The position numbers were made by a program, and so were the translations under genes. A DNA stretch of 64,000 nt from Romanomermis culicivorax (lineage: Eukaryota > Nematoda > Enoplea > Mermithida > Mermithidae), in the NCBI GenBank assembly GCA_963922205.1, contig CAWUHX010000125.1, positions 682,001 to 746,000 on the forward strand, in the 5' to 3' direction. The notes beneath the pieces are model-generated. The model did not search any database. It worked only from the letters and a program-made list of their open reading frames with translations, and was not told the origin of the DNA. How positions within the stretch are numbered: the first letter of the stretch is position 1; the number at the start of each line of letters is the position of its first letter. This document shows, in pieces, positions 44,540 to 57,694 of the stretch.

Positions 44540-44900
44540 TTAGGCTCTCATCGATACCAGGGCCCAATGTTTGGTGTTGTCCTCCAGCCTCAATAAATGC
44601 ACTTTCGATAAGCAATTGCTTTCGCTCCCTATTTAAGGAAAAATCAAAGTTGCTGATGGTGGCATTGTCACCACTCATGGTCAGGTCATTATTACCAAGG
44701 AACCTGATTACTGCAAACATATGATCAAATGTGTCATCCTTGATGATGACAGCAATGATCAATGTATAATCAGTACCCACTTCTTGGCACGTCCTGATAT
44801 CCACACTATTCTCAACTTCAAAGATTGATTCAAGATGTGAAATTGCTGCTAAAGGTCATAGCCACCATCGGACCCTTGACAAAATCCTTTCTTAGCACTG
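44540..44900 (+). pseudogene. Retroviral-type aspartic protease remnant
   Basis: The plus strand reads ALIDTRAQCLVLSS at about 44543-44585, where an active copy would carry D-T-G at the catalytic loop. The Gly is replaced by Arg. The surrounding sequence is compatible with a pepsin-like monomer but short and broken. Confidence 0.55.
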
Positions 44901-45539
44901 TGCGACAATGTTTTGGAAGAAATTCCGGAGGAAGAAAAACTAAGCTTTTGTGAAGATAAATTTGATAACTTCAGCCAAATAGAAGAAATTGAAGCCGAAC
45001 AATTGGTTCCGTACCCGCAACTTAGTTTACACCAACCACCCATGGCAGATGGAGGTCAAAGAGTTGGCCAAACCGATTTTTCTTGTTGCCCAAGCCGCCA
45101 ATTTCATTTTGCCAAATTGTCAGCAATGGGTAACAGGTACGGTTTTCCCCTCGATTTCCGCTTCGATCCCTGATTTGATTATTCCATTGTTTTTTGACTA
45201 ACAACCAAGTTGCTATGGAATTCCCAGTCAAAACGACAATTGTCAATATCACCAATAGCACATGCCCCTTATTGTTCATCAACAACACACCCAACAGCAT
45301 CAAGCTTCCATCAAACCAACTGGTCGCCATCACCAAGGACACGCTAGAATCCATTGCTGTTTCAAATGATCTCAGCATTGCCCCCGCCTCAGATCACGAC
45401 CTGACCAATCACAAACCAGCCACACTCCGCAAATCTTTGCCACCCCATACAGACAAACAAAAACTCGATTTTGCCCTGAACAAAATCACCCAAAAAACCA
45501 ACATCACTGCCGCTCAGAAAGCGGAGACCCTCAGTATGC

Positions 45540-46985
45540 TTCAGCTAAACTGAGACATTTTCAGCCTCCTGGCGATAAGCCTACCTTTACGAATGAATTG
45601 ACCATCAGCATTGACATGGGCACAGCAAAGCTGGTATCCCGCCATTGTTACCCCACTGTGACGGAACAAAAACCCATTGTATGCCGCCATATCCAAGAGA
45701 TGCTTGACAATGATTTTATCAAACTGTCCCGCTCACTCTGGGCTGTGCCGCTATTCCTCATAAAGAAAAAAGATGGTTCGTGACACCCCCTGTAGATTAT
45801 CACTGTATTAATGAAGTAACATCCAGCGACAAATTTCTGATCCCGGGCATCAACAACTACTTGGACGTCGTGTTTTTTTTACAATCTTCAACCACCAAGC
45901 CGGGTACTGGCAGGTACCCCTCAATAAAAATTCCTGCGATAAAACAACCTTCATCTGCCAAGAAGGTTTGTTTCGTTTCAAAGTTCTCCTATTCAGCTTG
46001 AAGAACATGCCTGCTGAATTTCAACATTTAATGGAAGGAATTCTTCCCCTGTATATTTGGAAAATTTGCCTCATTTATATTTGTTTTCTTGTATCTAGAA
46101 CATTTGCAAATTATTTTTGATGCCCTCCCCACTGCCAATTTAATGCTTTGGCCTGACAAGTGCAAATTCCTGCCACCACAAATCAAGTTTTTGGGACATC
46201 TCCTTAACGCGGAAGGAATCACTACCGATCCTGAAATAGTCAAAGCCATTACTGAGTACGGGTTTCCCAGAACCAAAAAAGGTATGCAGAGATTCTTAGG
46301 TCTTGTTCAATGGTGCAAACAATTCATTCCGCAATTGGCCACATTGTCAAGCCTGCTTTACAAGTAACTCCGCCATGATTCCAACTACAATGTCACCAAA
46401 GATCATAAAAAAGCATTTGATGGCATAAAAAAGGCCCTGACGTCTTCCTCTTTTCTTATTTCTTAGCTACCCTGTATACAACGGCGAGGCTCAATTCGTA
46501 ATACAAACTGATGCGAGTACAACCACCATTGGCACAATATTTTATACCAAGAAAGCAGTGATGACAAATGGGTGATCACATATAAAAGCCGCATACTTAC
46601 TGATGCCGAAACTTGATACACTACAGCTCAGCACAAATGTCTCACCATGGTCTATGGATTCCCCATGTACTGCCACTACATTTATAGCTAGAGAGTCATT
46701 GTTCGTACCGATCACATGCAACTCGAATGGCTCAAAGATAAAAAACATCAAAATTCATGCCTCTGCCATTAATCTTCAAGATTATGATTACAAAGTTGAA
46801 TACGTCAAAGGTAAAGGTAACACCAGTGCTGATTTTTTATCCAGGAAAGATGACCACGAAAAGCCGCCGGTCCCGAGTACCGAGGAATTGGCCACCGACC
46901 CCATGGTAACTGATATTTTGTCGGTTGGAATCCCCCCCAATCTCTTATTGACCTGGACATCAACAGGGTCACTCATACTATGACC
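45540..46985 (+). pseudogene. Reverse transcriptase and RNase H of the gypsy element
   Basis: RT starts around 45598 with the segment DNDFIK, then FLIKKKDGS, shifts frame at about 45780, and continues to FLGHLLNAEGI and FLGLVQWCKQFIPQ (46089-46367). The catalytic box, normally YIDD, reads IYICFLVS at 46073-46096, so both Asp are lost. RNase H follows with QTDASTTT-type sequence near 46505 and ends DYKVEYVKGKGNTSADFLSR, a typical gypsy RNase H tail. Confidence 0.85.
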
Positions 46986-47219
46986 AAACAACCCATTGAT
47001 CAAACTACACTCTTCAGACCCCTGTTGCCAATGGCCAAGTTTGAGCCACCTCCAGTAGAAGCCATTGCAATTGCTACGCAAGAAGAGATTCAGACCGCAC
47101 AGGCCATCGACCCTGTCACTTCCAAAATCATCAAAGCCCGCCAAACCACTAATGCTGCAAGACAGTTGTCTATTTTCTTCACGGAAGATGGCATCTTGTA
47201 CCCCCAAGCTAAAGATCAA

Positions 47220-48360
47220 TGACAACTCGTCTTACCCACCTCACTTCTCGATCAGGCTCTTCACCAATTTCACGGTGCAAAGATATTAAATCACCAAGGA
47301 TCTAACCATATATTTGCAGCCATCAGAAATCATTTTTGGTAGCCCTGTATGCAAGAAGCCATTCACGAGTGGATCAGAAGTTGCAAAATCTGTCAATGGA
47401 CATCACCACCCCCATTACCACCACCGCCTTTGCTGCCAGTACAGCCAACCACCCTTTCAAAACCATCCCCATGGATATTGTCAATATTTCCCAGGTAGGT
47501 GATGAGAGACTCTATGTTATTGTGTTTCAGGATTATTCCACCAAATGGGTCTCCGCACATTTGATTCCAGACCAGAAAGCTTCAACAATCGTGGAATGTT
47601 TCAACAAGAATGTTGTCCTCACTCACGGTAGTCTGCTCACCCTCCTGTCTGACCAAGTTGGATGCTCGACATTCAAATTGATGCAAGAAATATGCCAGCT
47701 GCTCAAAATCTGCAAAGTCAATACAATAGCTTACCACCCACAATGCAACAACATGATCAAGCGCTTCAACTAAACCTTGATCATGCAACTGACAAAATAT
47801 ACTGCCACGGACCTGGATAACTAGGAGTGCTACTTGCCTTACACTTTTTTTGCCTACAATGCAACCCTGCATACCACAGCGCACTGCTTGCTTTTCAGCT
47901 TATTATGTGGCCATGAGCCCTGCATCACTTTCAACTAGGATTGCATGCCCATCTCACCTTACGGCTCAATTATGATGCCTACCAATATATCTTAACCCAA
48001 GCGCAACTAAAAATGTATGAATCAATAAAGACTAACCTTTACAAAGCCGCGCACATTAGCAAAAAGTATTTCAATCAAAAGGCCCGCAAACGCAAAATCA
48101 ACGTTAATGATTTAGTCCTGTTGACCAACAAGCCAAAAGCCAACAAAATCCAGCCCGACTTCATGGGCCCTTTTATTGTCACTGGCAATGACCACCTTGA
48201 TGGCAACGTTGTCACAATTGACGCCCTTGATGCGTCCAGCCAGCCTCAAACCATATTCGCTTTGTGGTTAAAACCCTTCATTCCCCATACAGCCAGAGAT
48301 GCTTTGGTTAATGAAGCCGGTGGACCACATCAGCTAAACCACACTTCACTGTCACAATAA
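47220..48360 (+). pseudogene. Integrase of the gypsy element
   Basis: A His/Cys zinc region is traceable in broken frames at about 47.27-47.40 kb (AIRNHFW, then SCKICQW). The catalytic core follows: [31 protein letters not shown] and [15 protein letters not shown]. This gives the first two Asp, but the E position is Lys. A C-terminal part at 47941-48360 has ARKRKINVNDLVLL, typical of gypsy integrase tails. Confidence 0.8.
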
Positions 48361-48875
48361 GTTTGATTTAGAAATATTTTCGTGATTGGGGCTCATCATG
48401 CCGTGCTTGTACATAATTTTAGCCCCTGCTTACTTTAGATAATGGCGAACACACGAGATGACTACTCCATTGATGTGTTACTTGGGTGTAAACCTTGCCC
48501 CATTACATTAATATCATTATTAAACGCTATGCCTACTTTAAAATACCGCTGATTACATTCCCCTTTGTGACCCAATACCCCATGTAGGAGGGGGCTCTTC
48601 TGTAATGATAGGCTCTGTTTGGTGTGTAGTCCTTTGGTTTATTTCTGCCCGACCCTGGCTGCTTTCACTCTCATAAGACTAACTGGGAAAGGTTGACCTT
48701 AGTTTCCTCTAATTTAGTATTGTTTGCAATGCTACGCAATTAACATTAGTTTTGCACCTCTCACACTATACATTCTTTTCACCTTTCAGCAGCTTACTTT
48801 ATTTTATTCATTTCCCATTCTCACTCTTGCTCCAAATAGTGAATCTCGCTGCCACTCTGTAAATTTTTCGCCACA

Positions 48876-50612
48876 ATGATGACTCTGTCTACATCATCTG
48901 CCCTAGATGAGGCTTCGCCATACTGCGAGTCCCTCAATGTCAATGAATGGTATGTCTGTTGGAGAGAACAGCAACTGCATCAGAACGACATCAGCTTCTG
49001 CTGCAATGGTATTTTCTATTCTCTGCATGCATTTTTTTCAGCTTTTCTATTTCTGTGCATGAACTCTGACCTGTACTTGGGACCCCATGGGATACTTTCG
49101 CCTCTGCAGCATCACTAATGCCCATGGTCAGATGCTGTGATCCTGAAATTGTTAAGCTATCGCCTCAATTGTCGCCATAGCTGGCTGCTGCTTTGAGTGG
49201 CCCGTACTAGGATTTTTGTCACCTCCCTCAAGTGATCTGATCAAAATCGTCCAGGACCCACCCATCTCAGTGACATTGCCGCCCAAGTTGCAGCCATCCG
49301 GGGCACTGTTTCATTAATAATTTTGGTGCAATACAAGTTTTCTTTCTTGATCAAAAACTTAAGGTTGACCTTTGGACTGGCACAACCATCACCACCACCC
49401 ATAGCCCACCCATGTCCTATGTGAACTAATGCACCTGCTCTTTGTTTAGAACACAATATAAAAAGATTGATCTGCATTGCTGACCTTGAATGCTGGTATG
49501 TATTGCTATTTGCCCGGCTGCCCAATGTGTTGCTGCTGCCTATTTTCCTCAGGCACGGATGTTTGGGAGCAGCAGTTGCTGCCCAGCCCACACCAAATTT
49601 CTGGGGCTAAACCTTGGTCAGCTTTGATACTGAATCTATCCTCTTCCACAATTTGAAAAATTTTAAATTTGCAGTCCCCATGCCGGCTGATTCTACAGCC
49701 TCTAGCTATCCCCTGTATATCCAGCTCACATTTCCTAATCGAAATATGTTTGTTTTTGAAACTTTCACTGCAATGCCCAGAGATTGGACCATGTTCTTCT
49801 CCCTTGTTGATGGCGAACACACCATCATAATTTCTATTGATGGAGCTGATGACTGGGCCAGAATATATGTGCTCCTCGGAACCCAATTCCACACCGACAG
49901 ACAGAAGAAAAATAAAGACTTGGTGGTCAAAGCCATTCATTTTGATGCCTATTGAGTTATCCGAAATATTGCCATCTCCTCGCTGATCTATGAGCTGGCT
50001 CGGAGTATTGGGTTTATACCAGAAAAATGTACGCTTAAAGCCACCATTTCGGCTATGCGAGCTTTCGACATTTCTCAGCTCACTCTCAAATTTCCTGACC
50101 CGCTCTGGTTTTTCAATAACTCGAAAAATTTGTATTTGCTACTGGACGTCCTAGATTATGCCATGCTCAATGCGTTTACCCGATACTTTTGTTCCTCCCC
50201 TTTAATCCATCATGGTTTTATACCGGATATCTATAACCCTGCATCGCTATACCAACATGATTTGTTGGATGCCCCCGAGATCTATCAGCTGGCTGAAACG
50301 CTCATTGTTACCTTCCACAATGTTCCATTAACCGAAGTGGTGCCCACTGATTCTAATGCCGCCATCTATCCAAGGCTCTTGCAGGTCGCCTTACCAGTGA
50401 TCATGCAGGATGAAATTTTTTCAGCATACCAATTTTTCATGTATGATTGCACATGGTCCGACCACGGTCCGCCTTTTTGTTTAGGCACCCAGGTTAACAG
50501 TTTCCATGACATCAAAACGTTGACTCAAGCAATCCACTTGAAATTTTTGACTGTCCTAAAAATGCCAAAGAAAAAGAAGAAGAAGCAGAAGGATTCAGTA
50601 GGCGTGCAGTGA
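48876..50612 (+). pseudogene. Extra reading frame after pol, function unknown
   Basis: Three open pieces (48876-49118, 49614-49955, 50055-50612) share one frame and look like one ancestral protein of up to about 570 residues broken by stops. The C-terminal part is the best preserved (185 codons) and ends in a Lys run, PKKKKKKQK, with its stop just inside the 3' LTR. No signal peptide or clear membrane segment is visible in it. It occupies the position where env sits in some gypsy elements, but I see no env feature. No family recognised. Confidence 0.55.
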
Positions 50613-50850
50613 GTCCTTCTTTTATTCTCATTACATATGTATATTTTCTATTAGTCACATCCCCGTGCAATTGCTGCATTTTCCAGCACATGGGACATTT
50701 GCTTATGACTCCGCCCACTACGTTTATTTTTGTACAGGTTACATGAGTTGTTTTTCTATTAGGTAAAATTTATAGGAAAAAACTCTCCTCTTTTGGTTTT
50801 AAGCATTTTGGGCATTCAAATTAGGAAACCGAAGGTTTTCTAGTTTGGAT
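50592..50850 (+). repeat. 3' long terminal repeat
   Basis: Uninterrupted partner of the 5' LTR. It begins inside the last codons of the preceding reading frame. Confidence 0.8.
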
Positions 50851-52976
50851 TATTTTATTGTGGGGTCTAAGTACTTTAACAGTTTAAGTTCTCAGGTAAG
50901 CATGGGTGTTGGAAACACGTGCATTAAGGATGATCCCTGGACAACCTCCTGCCTTCCCATCACCATCTAAGCCCCAAAGCATTTTACAAATACAACCATA
51001 AAACATCTGCCATTTTTCTGCTCTGATGATGTTTGAATCATATTGCAGATGGGAGGTTTATGTTCACAAAGCAGTAAAATACTTAAACACTGCAAAAAGA
51101 TCAAGAAAAATCTTGATTTTTTTCAACTATGTCAAAAAACAATACAACAAGATTGAACATTTATCCATGATGCGTTAACGTTCAAAAGATATAAACAGAA
51201 GATAAGATGACATTCTTCAACTGTGAACCACAACTAACATTCAAAATTATAAATTATTTAAATTCCGCGCAAAGCTCCAGAAATTTTTCAGGATTTTTTT
51301 GTTTCAAAATTCATGAAAATGAATTTCCAGACAGGAAATCCTATAATGTAATCAAAAGAATTGTCGGGCTTTAGGTTGCTCTGTGCATCGAAAATCCATA
51401 CCATGCGGAAAACTCAGTATAAGTTTTCTGTACCATTCAAAAAAATCCGTCTATGGAAAAAAGTCTGTTTCAACATAAAACAAAAATGTGAGTAGTTAGT
51501 GGCATACCTATATAAGAGGTCTGACTGGTTAAGAAAGGGGTAAACCCCAAATTTGTGGGGTGGGGTACCCAGTTTCCCTAAAATCTTGGGAGCATCCAAA
51601 AAAAAAGTTTAATGTGCAAATTAGGTGAACTTCATTGGTTGATGAATTCCGAAAATCCCGACTTGATATGTATTTTGTACTGAATCCTGGTTAAATCAAG
51701 ATATCCCTGATAGTTTACTTTGTGATGGAACTAAATATAATGTTTTTAGATCAGATCAGTAGGATAGGAAAGGTGGTGGTGTAATAATTTTTGCAAAAAA
51801 ACATCTGAGAGTACATACTGTTTCTATCATTTCTGCTTTAACAATACCTGAAAATATTGTAGTTGATTTGACCATAAAAGCATCGAAAATTAGGTTTATT
51901 CTTCTTTATCACCCTCGGAATGCTGATATTGACCACATGAATAATTTTAGAAATCTCATCGATTGGGCTACTGGTGTTACCTATTCTGTAATCATACTCA
52001 GAGTCTTCAATTTACCAAAATCGAATTGGATAACCTCTAGCTTTCCAGTAAACGAAATTTATGAAACTTTTTTTCAATGTATGTCCAGTATGGGACTTAA
52101 TCAACTTGTAACTGAACCCACTCATGATGAAAATGATTTGATTTTTGCTGACAAAAATGTTTTTCAAGTTGAAACTATGGCACTTTTCTCAACTAGTGAT
52201 CATGCATCAATTTTCTTTAACTTACTTGTGGATGACTCAGTTGATCCTGAAAATAAACCCAAAATTTTCAACTTTCGTAAGGACAATATTGCACTACATC
52301 CTGCATCAGTTTCTTGACCCGATTTATTTTCATCCTGTGTTACAATTGAAGACATGTACACCATTTTCTTAGAAACTCTACAACTACTTATTGATCAACA
52401 TGCACATGTTTTTAACTCCAGATCACATAAACACAAACTTTCAAAACAGTCACACAAATCATCTTTAAACAAATGCAAATTATGGCATAAATATAAACTT
52501 CATGGGAACCCTGATACTAAATTAGCTTATTTCAACTACTGTAAGTGTGTTAAAGAAGAAATTCACAAGGTGCAAGCCACAGAAGAGCTTATTTTGCTTT
52601 CAAATAACAATATCAAGAGCTTTTATGATTTTGTTAACTCTCGAATTAAAACTAAACCTTCTATTCCGCCAGTTAATTACCAGAATAACAGTAATTTGAT
52701 CATTGATGATGTTATTAAATCTAATGCTTTTAATGCTTATTTTTCCTCCATTTTCACAAATGATGATGGAAAAGTCAATGATATTCAATATAGAACTAAT
52801 GCTTCATTTTCCATTATAAGTTTTAGTGCTCATATTGTTTTTTTGACTTTAAAGTCGATCAAACCATCTACTTCTACTGGTTCAGATGGTTTATGCGCTT
52901 GGTTCTTAAAAAAGTTAGCACTGCATTTATCCAAACCACTTGCCTCTTTATTTGAAGTGTCTTTTCAAATTGGATC

Positions 52977-53379
52977 CATACATGTAATTGGGGGAGTGCT
53001 GTGGGAACCCCCCAGAAATTGTCGAACATATGGCTAGCCATTGGGCGACTGCCCCCCCAGGATTTTCCAATCCAATGGCTAGCTATATGGTAGCTGGAAA
53101 AATACTGAAAAATGTATATTTTTTGATTAAAAATGTCAATTTTTAAACAAAAAGTGGTAAAGAATGTGAATTTCGTTGGTGCTTTGCATCATGGATATAT
53201 TTTTTTGGTCTTTTTAGTGAAAAATTACTATTTTTTTTAACTATTTTTCGGACTTTTTTCATGAAAAAATCGATTTTTTTCTTGAGACACTCCTGCCCCC
53301 AAGATTTTGGGAATCACTGACCCCTGGCTCTAAAAAAGTCACACAACCCCCCAGACCTTGAGGCTCCATTACATGTATG
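52977..53379. mobile_element. hAT-like MITE in the LINE, CATACATGTAAT ends
   Basis: 403 bp with inverted ends CATACATGTAATTGG and CCATTACATGTATG, flanked by the exact 8-bp repeat ATTGGATC at 52969-52976 and 53380-53387. Interior has CCCCCCAGAAATT / CCCCCCAGACC motifs. Confidence 0.88.
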
Positions 53380-54016
53380 ATTGGATCCAACTAAAATTAT
53401 GGAATTCTGCTCTAGTTATTCCTGTTTAAAAAAAGTGATCCTTCCAAAATTAGTAATTATAGACCAATTTCATTATGTTGTGTTCCTTGTAAGATCATGG
53501 AAAGGATAATAAACGATAAACTTTTGCTTTATTTAAATCATAACAAACTTTTATCTGAAAAACAATTTGCTTTCATGAAGTTTAAATCTTGTGAAACTAA
53601 GCTACCTCAGTGTAAAAATATTCGGTATAGGTTACTAGATAAGGGAAAATCTATTGATATTGTATATATTGACTTTAGCAAAGCCTTTGATACTGTCTCC
53701 CACACTGAATTAATGCATAAACTTAGGAAATATGGAATTACTGGTCCAGTTCATAGATGGATAGTAGGGTTTCTTTTGAACAGAAAGCAACAAGTACGAA
53801 TTAATAACACACTCTCCGCCTTGATGCCTGTTACTAGTGGAGTTCCACAAGGTAGCATTCTTGGACCAATCTTATTCCTATTATTTATAAATGATCTATG
53901 GAATCATATTGAAAATTCTATCTATCTTTTTGCCAATAATGTAAAACTTTTTAGTCTTTCTTCAAACTCTAAAAGTTTACAAGAAGACTTGGACAAAATT
54001 TCAGTTTGGTCTCAAT

Positions 54017-54403
54017 CATACATGCACAGCACAGAAATTCTACTGGGGGTCAGCCAGGACAGGGGGTGGTATACAAAAAATTTTTTTGTTCTTGATAATG
54101 AAAGAAAGGTCTCAGAAAGTCTTCTAACATCCAAGCAGCATATTTTTCAACATATATTAGTCACATATGTTAAATTACTTGCTTAGACAGCACTATTTCA
54201 AGCTTTCATGTTACTTTTTTTAATCAAGTATGATTTGTTTAGAAAAATTGTCAAACTACAGAATCATTTCCATTTTTATCTCGACTTTCTCTTCTCTCTT
54301 GCTCATTTTTCTTCATCATCTCCTCAATAATTGCTGGAAAATTCAAATCTGCTGGGGGTCAATAAAAGTCTGCTGGGGGTCAAACCCCCCACATGAATGC
54401 ATG
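54017..54403. mobile_element. hAT-like MITE in the LINE, CATACATGCAC family
   Basis: 387 bp with ends CATACATGCACAG and ACATGAATGCATG, flanked by exact GTCTCAAT at 54009-54016 and 54404-54411. It carries the same interior as the element at 2363-2782 (GGGGGTCAGCCAGGACAGGG, ATATTAGTCACATATG). Confidence 0.9.
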
Positions 54404-55893
54404 GTCTCAATCCTGGCAGCGGAGGATCTCAGCAGAAAAACGTAGCGTCTTGTATTAGGGAAATCATAATCCTAATAATAATTATATTTTACTAGACCAA
54501 AACTTATGTGTCAATGTAACTTACATCAGAAATCTTGGAGTGTTAATTTCTAAAAATTTACAGATCAAAGATCACTATAACGATATATCTAGAAAAGCAC
54601 ACTCTAGAGCTAATCTAATCCTCAAATCTTTTTTCTCTAGGGATAAATCTATTCTGTCTCGAGCATTTAAGACCTATGTTGGACCAATTCTTGAATACTG
54701 TTCTACAGTCTGGAATCCATTTTATGCCTGTGATATAGATATTCTCGAAAACGTTCAAAAAAGATTTACCCGTAAAATTCTTGGTTTCAATAGTGGCTTA
54801 TCTTATGACCAGCATCTCTCTCAACTTAATCTTCAGCGTCTCAAGTTAGGCTACTTACATTTTTCTCTATGAATGATGTTCCAGATGATTAAAGGGACCT
54901 CTAGTTTAAACCTACCTAACTTTTTCACACTGAATAAAAACAATATGCGGAAAATCAATGAATATTAATTAATTTTAAACTCATCAAGATTAAACATTAC
55001 CAAGTTTGACTTCTACAAGACTTAATATCATCACCTAATTTGCACATCTTTCAATCCAAAATCGCAAAAATGAATTTCGATAAGTGTTTAGGGGGTGCAC
55101 GTTAAATGATGTCACCAAGTGACTCGTGCACCCTTTTGTTCACCAGCCTTTATACTCTCATTCATGTTTACAAATTAATAATTCTTTTTATTGCATTTTG
55201 TTCGTACTACCTATTTTGCTTTTTTTGCCAGTGATAATAAAATTATTTGATTGATACTCTAGAATGCTGAATTTTTAGTCTAGAATGGTGACCGACTGGA
55301 GCATAGAGCTGATGTTTTAAATCAGTTGACCAGATTTTTCATAAATTCGGGCAAAAGAGTAAAATTAGTAAAGTGACTTTTGGCCAGGGCATTTTTGCAC
55401 AGGCAAGGCTGCTATGTGCAACATAGAAAAAAATTTTTTGGGCAAATAAATTTTTGGTTGCTTACTCTAAAATTGATAAATTTCCCTGATTATATCAGAA
55501 AATCATCAAAAGCTAGTTTTCTTGTGTCAACTTTAGGCTTTTAAAACTCAATTTCCCGAGTTTTGGAGAGAAAACAAGAAGAGGCTAGTAGAGTAACTTG
55601 TTCGGTGCATAGCGCCAAAAAATTATGATTTCAAGGCTTCTAAGGATGTTGGAACATTCATTTTTTCAGCTCATTCTTCTGCGACTATTGATCGGGTCTG
55701 GGTCCAGCAAAATATTCTGTTAATTTTGGGTCCGGATCCATTATATTCTTCCACATGCTATTCTGTGTGACATCATTCAGACACAATTTCTGAGAAATTT
55801 GGTCTGCTGCTCCATGGACCTATGATAAGTTGTAAATTGGCAATATCTAAAAATGAGATACTTAGACTGGTTTTATATGCTGAGTATTGTGAC

Positions 55894-57694
55894 TAGAGAT
55901 GTATTGGGCACCCGACACAAAATGAGACCCGAAATTACCCAGCCATTTTGTTGGACCCAGACCCAATATTCTCGAAATTTTGCACCCAGACCCGATATTC
56001 TTAAAATTTTGGACCCTGACCCGAAAAAATTGTCACAATTCTGATTCAGGTCTGATGTTTAACATAGTCATTCAGCTGGAAACAAATACCCATGTTAAAG
56101 AAAACATCAATTAACTAATGAAATACAAAAAATAAAAAATCAACACTTTACTGCTTAGATCATCTTGAGACTGACCTAGATTTAAAATCTACAGCACCCA
56201 AGTTATATTTCATAAATAATTTTTCGGCTGTTTTCCTTTTAGTCATTGTCTGTTCAATCTTGATTTTTTAATTTATGAACTTTAGGGATCAAAAACTAAA
56301 TTGTAGAGATGCTTACTCACTAATATTTCATGAGAGATTAGTGACTCAAATCGGTTTATTGTGTCTCAACCAAACCATTAGATTTCAATATGATGTTGTT
56401 TCTCTCGCATCTATTTTAAGATGCAGTTGTGAGAAGTTTGAATATGATAAGTGGAAAATGAATCATACCCAAAAGTAGGGTAGGGTATATTGTGTGGTTC
56501 TACATACATACTGTGTTTGAAAATTTTGTATAATGTCATTTCACATTTTACGCATTTAAAGTGTCCAAAGTAGGTGAAAAAAACCAAAAACTCATTTGGG
56601 CCCCTTTCCAGACACCTTCCCATAGGATACTGCAGAATGTTTTCATCCTTTTTGTAGGAACTATGTCCGACATATTATGTTAAAATTTTAATACAATGTG
56701 TGTGCTGTTTTTTGAGTTGTTGGGATTGGCACACATTGAACATCCATTCAAATATATTTTTGAATCTGAATGAATTCCCAACCAATAAAGTTCTGAGAAA
56801 ATATGATTTGCCATCACCTATATAATCAATAAGAAAAAAATTTGGCTTCAAAGCCAGATACATTTTGATTCAATTAGCTTTGATATTTGCTGAATCACAT
56901 GCTTCAAATGAAAAGTCAAAATTTAAAAAAAAATTTTCAAGTTGAGAAATCGAGCCATTCTGAAGTTTCTTCACAGGAAAATGCAAGAGTTATCCCAATG
57001 TATGTTTGTAATTTTTCCTGCATCCTGTTGATGGCATATTTAGTGGCAGCAAACAGCATTTTTGTATCAATTGTCAGGATGTGCAGACATCTACAGCTCC
57101 CAAAAGGGTACACAAACCTGATTTAAATTTTAATACAATGTCTTGTGCACCAGTGGCTACAGAAATAGAGGTAAAATTCCGTGGCATACTATAAGAAGGT
57201 GCCAAAAAAAAGCTTCAAATGACTCTTTCGGGTTATTTCGACTTCATTTTTGACACTTAAGAGAGTAAGACGTCGGAAAATTTCTTTCATACCTTCTACT
57301 TTTAATGAATATTTGAAGATTTATATTTCTAAACTCGCATAGAGACTGAAAAATGCAAAAAAAACGAAAACTTCCAACTTTTGGAGTACTGTAGGTATGC
57401 GAATTTTTACTTTTGCGCCGAATATATGCTGTCACAATACTCAGCATATAAGACCATTCGAAATATCTCATTTTCAGATATTATTAATTTCCAACACATC
57501 ATAGGTCAATCGAACAGTAGGCAAATCTCTCAGAAATTGTTTCTGAATAAAGTCACACAGAATAGCACGTTGAAAAATACAACAGACCTGGACCTGAAAT
57601 GAGACCCCAAATTACCCGACTATTTTGCTGGACCCTGACCCAAAATTCTCAAAATTTTGGACCGGGAACTGGACCCAGACCCGATACATCTCTA
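55894..57694. mobile_element. hAT-like element, TAGAGATG ends
   Basis: Left end TAGAGATGTATTGGGC and right end CCGATACATCTCTA, with GGGTCC-rich subterminal repeats. Exact 8-bp duplication ATTGTGAC at 55886-55893 and 57695-57702. A further end of the same type stops at about 57813 in front of another ATTGTGAC. Confidence 0.75.

Larger units (their letters stand above)
41163..50850 (+). mobile_element. Ty3/gypsy-type LTR retrotransposon, decayed
   Basis: Direct terminal repeats of about 260 bp at 41163-41889 (split by a MITE) and 50592-50850 share GATTCAGTA, GCGTGCAGTGAG, ACTCTCCTC and the end TAGTTTGGAT. Between them on the plus strand come gag, protease, RT, RNase H and integrase-like segments in gypsy order, then an extra reading frame. 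Frameshifts and stops are spread throughout, so the copy is not autonomous. LTR edges are defined by the extent of similarity; no TG...CA ends or flanking duplication could be confirmed. Confidence 0.85.
51662..54872 (+). pseudogene. Endonuclease-reverse transcriptase of the LINE
   Basis: Endonuclease part (to about 52310): FRSDQ-stop-DRKGGGVIIF, NLPKSNW, MGLNQLVTEPTH and FSTSDHASIFF. RT part: LFEVSFQIGS, interrupted, then ISNYRPISL-like sequence near 53450, SEKQFAFMKFKSCETK, IVYIDFSKAFDTVSH, TSGVPQGSILGPILF and, at the catalytic box, LFANNVKLF where FADD is expected. The C-terminal part resumes at 54540 with SRAFKTYVGPILEYCSTVW. Both catalytic Asp codons at about 53933-53938 read Asn, so the enzyme is dead irrespective of the insertions. 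Confidence 0.85.
51650..55250 (+). mobile_element. LINE-type retrotransposon, 5'-truncated and interrupted
   Basis: Begins inside the apurinic-type endonuclease (CTESWLNQDIPD) and runs through RT to a 3' tail ending near TAATAAAATTATTTGATTG at 55.24 kb. Two MITEs (52977-53379 and 54017-54403) sit in the RT region with exact target duplications. RT core motifs are of the jockey/CR1-like non-LTR group; finer placement is not possible by eye. Confidence 0.85.

Noticed and set aside
43432-44804. Minus-strand open frames within the gypsy element
   Set aside because: Shadows of the plus-strand gag and protease region.
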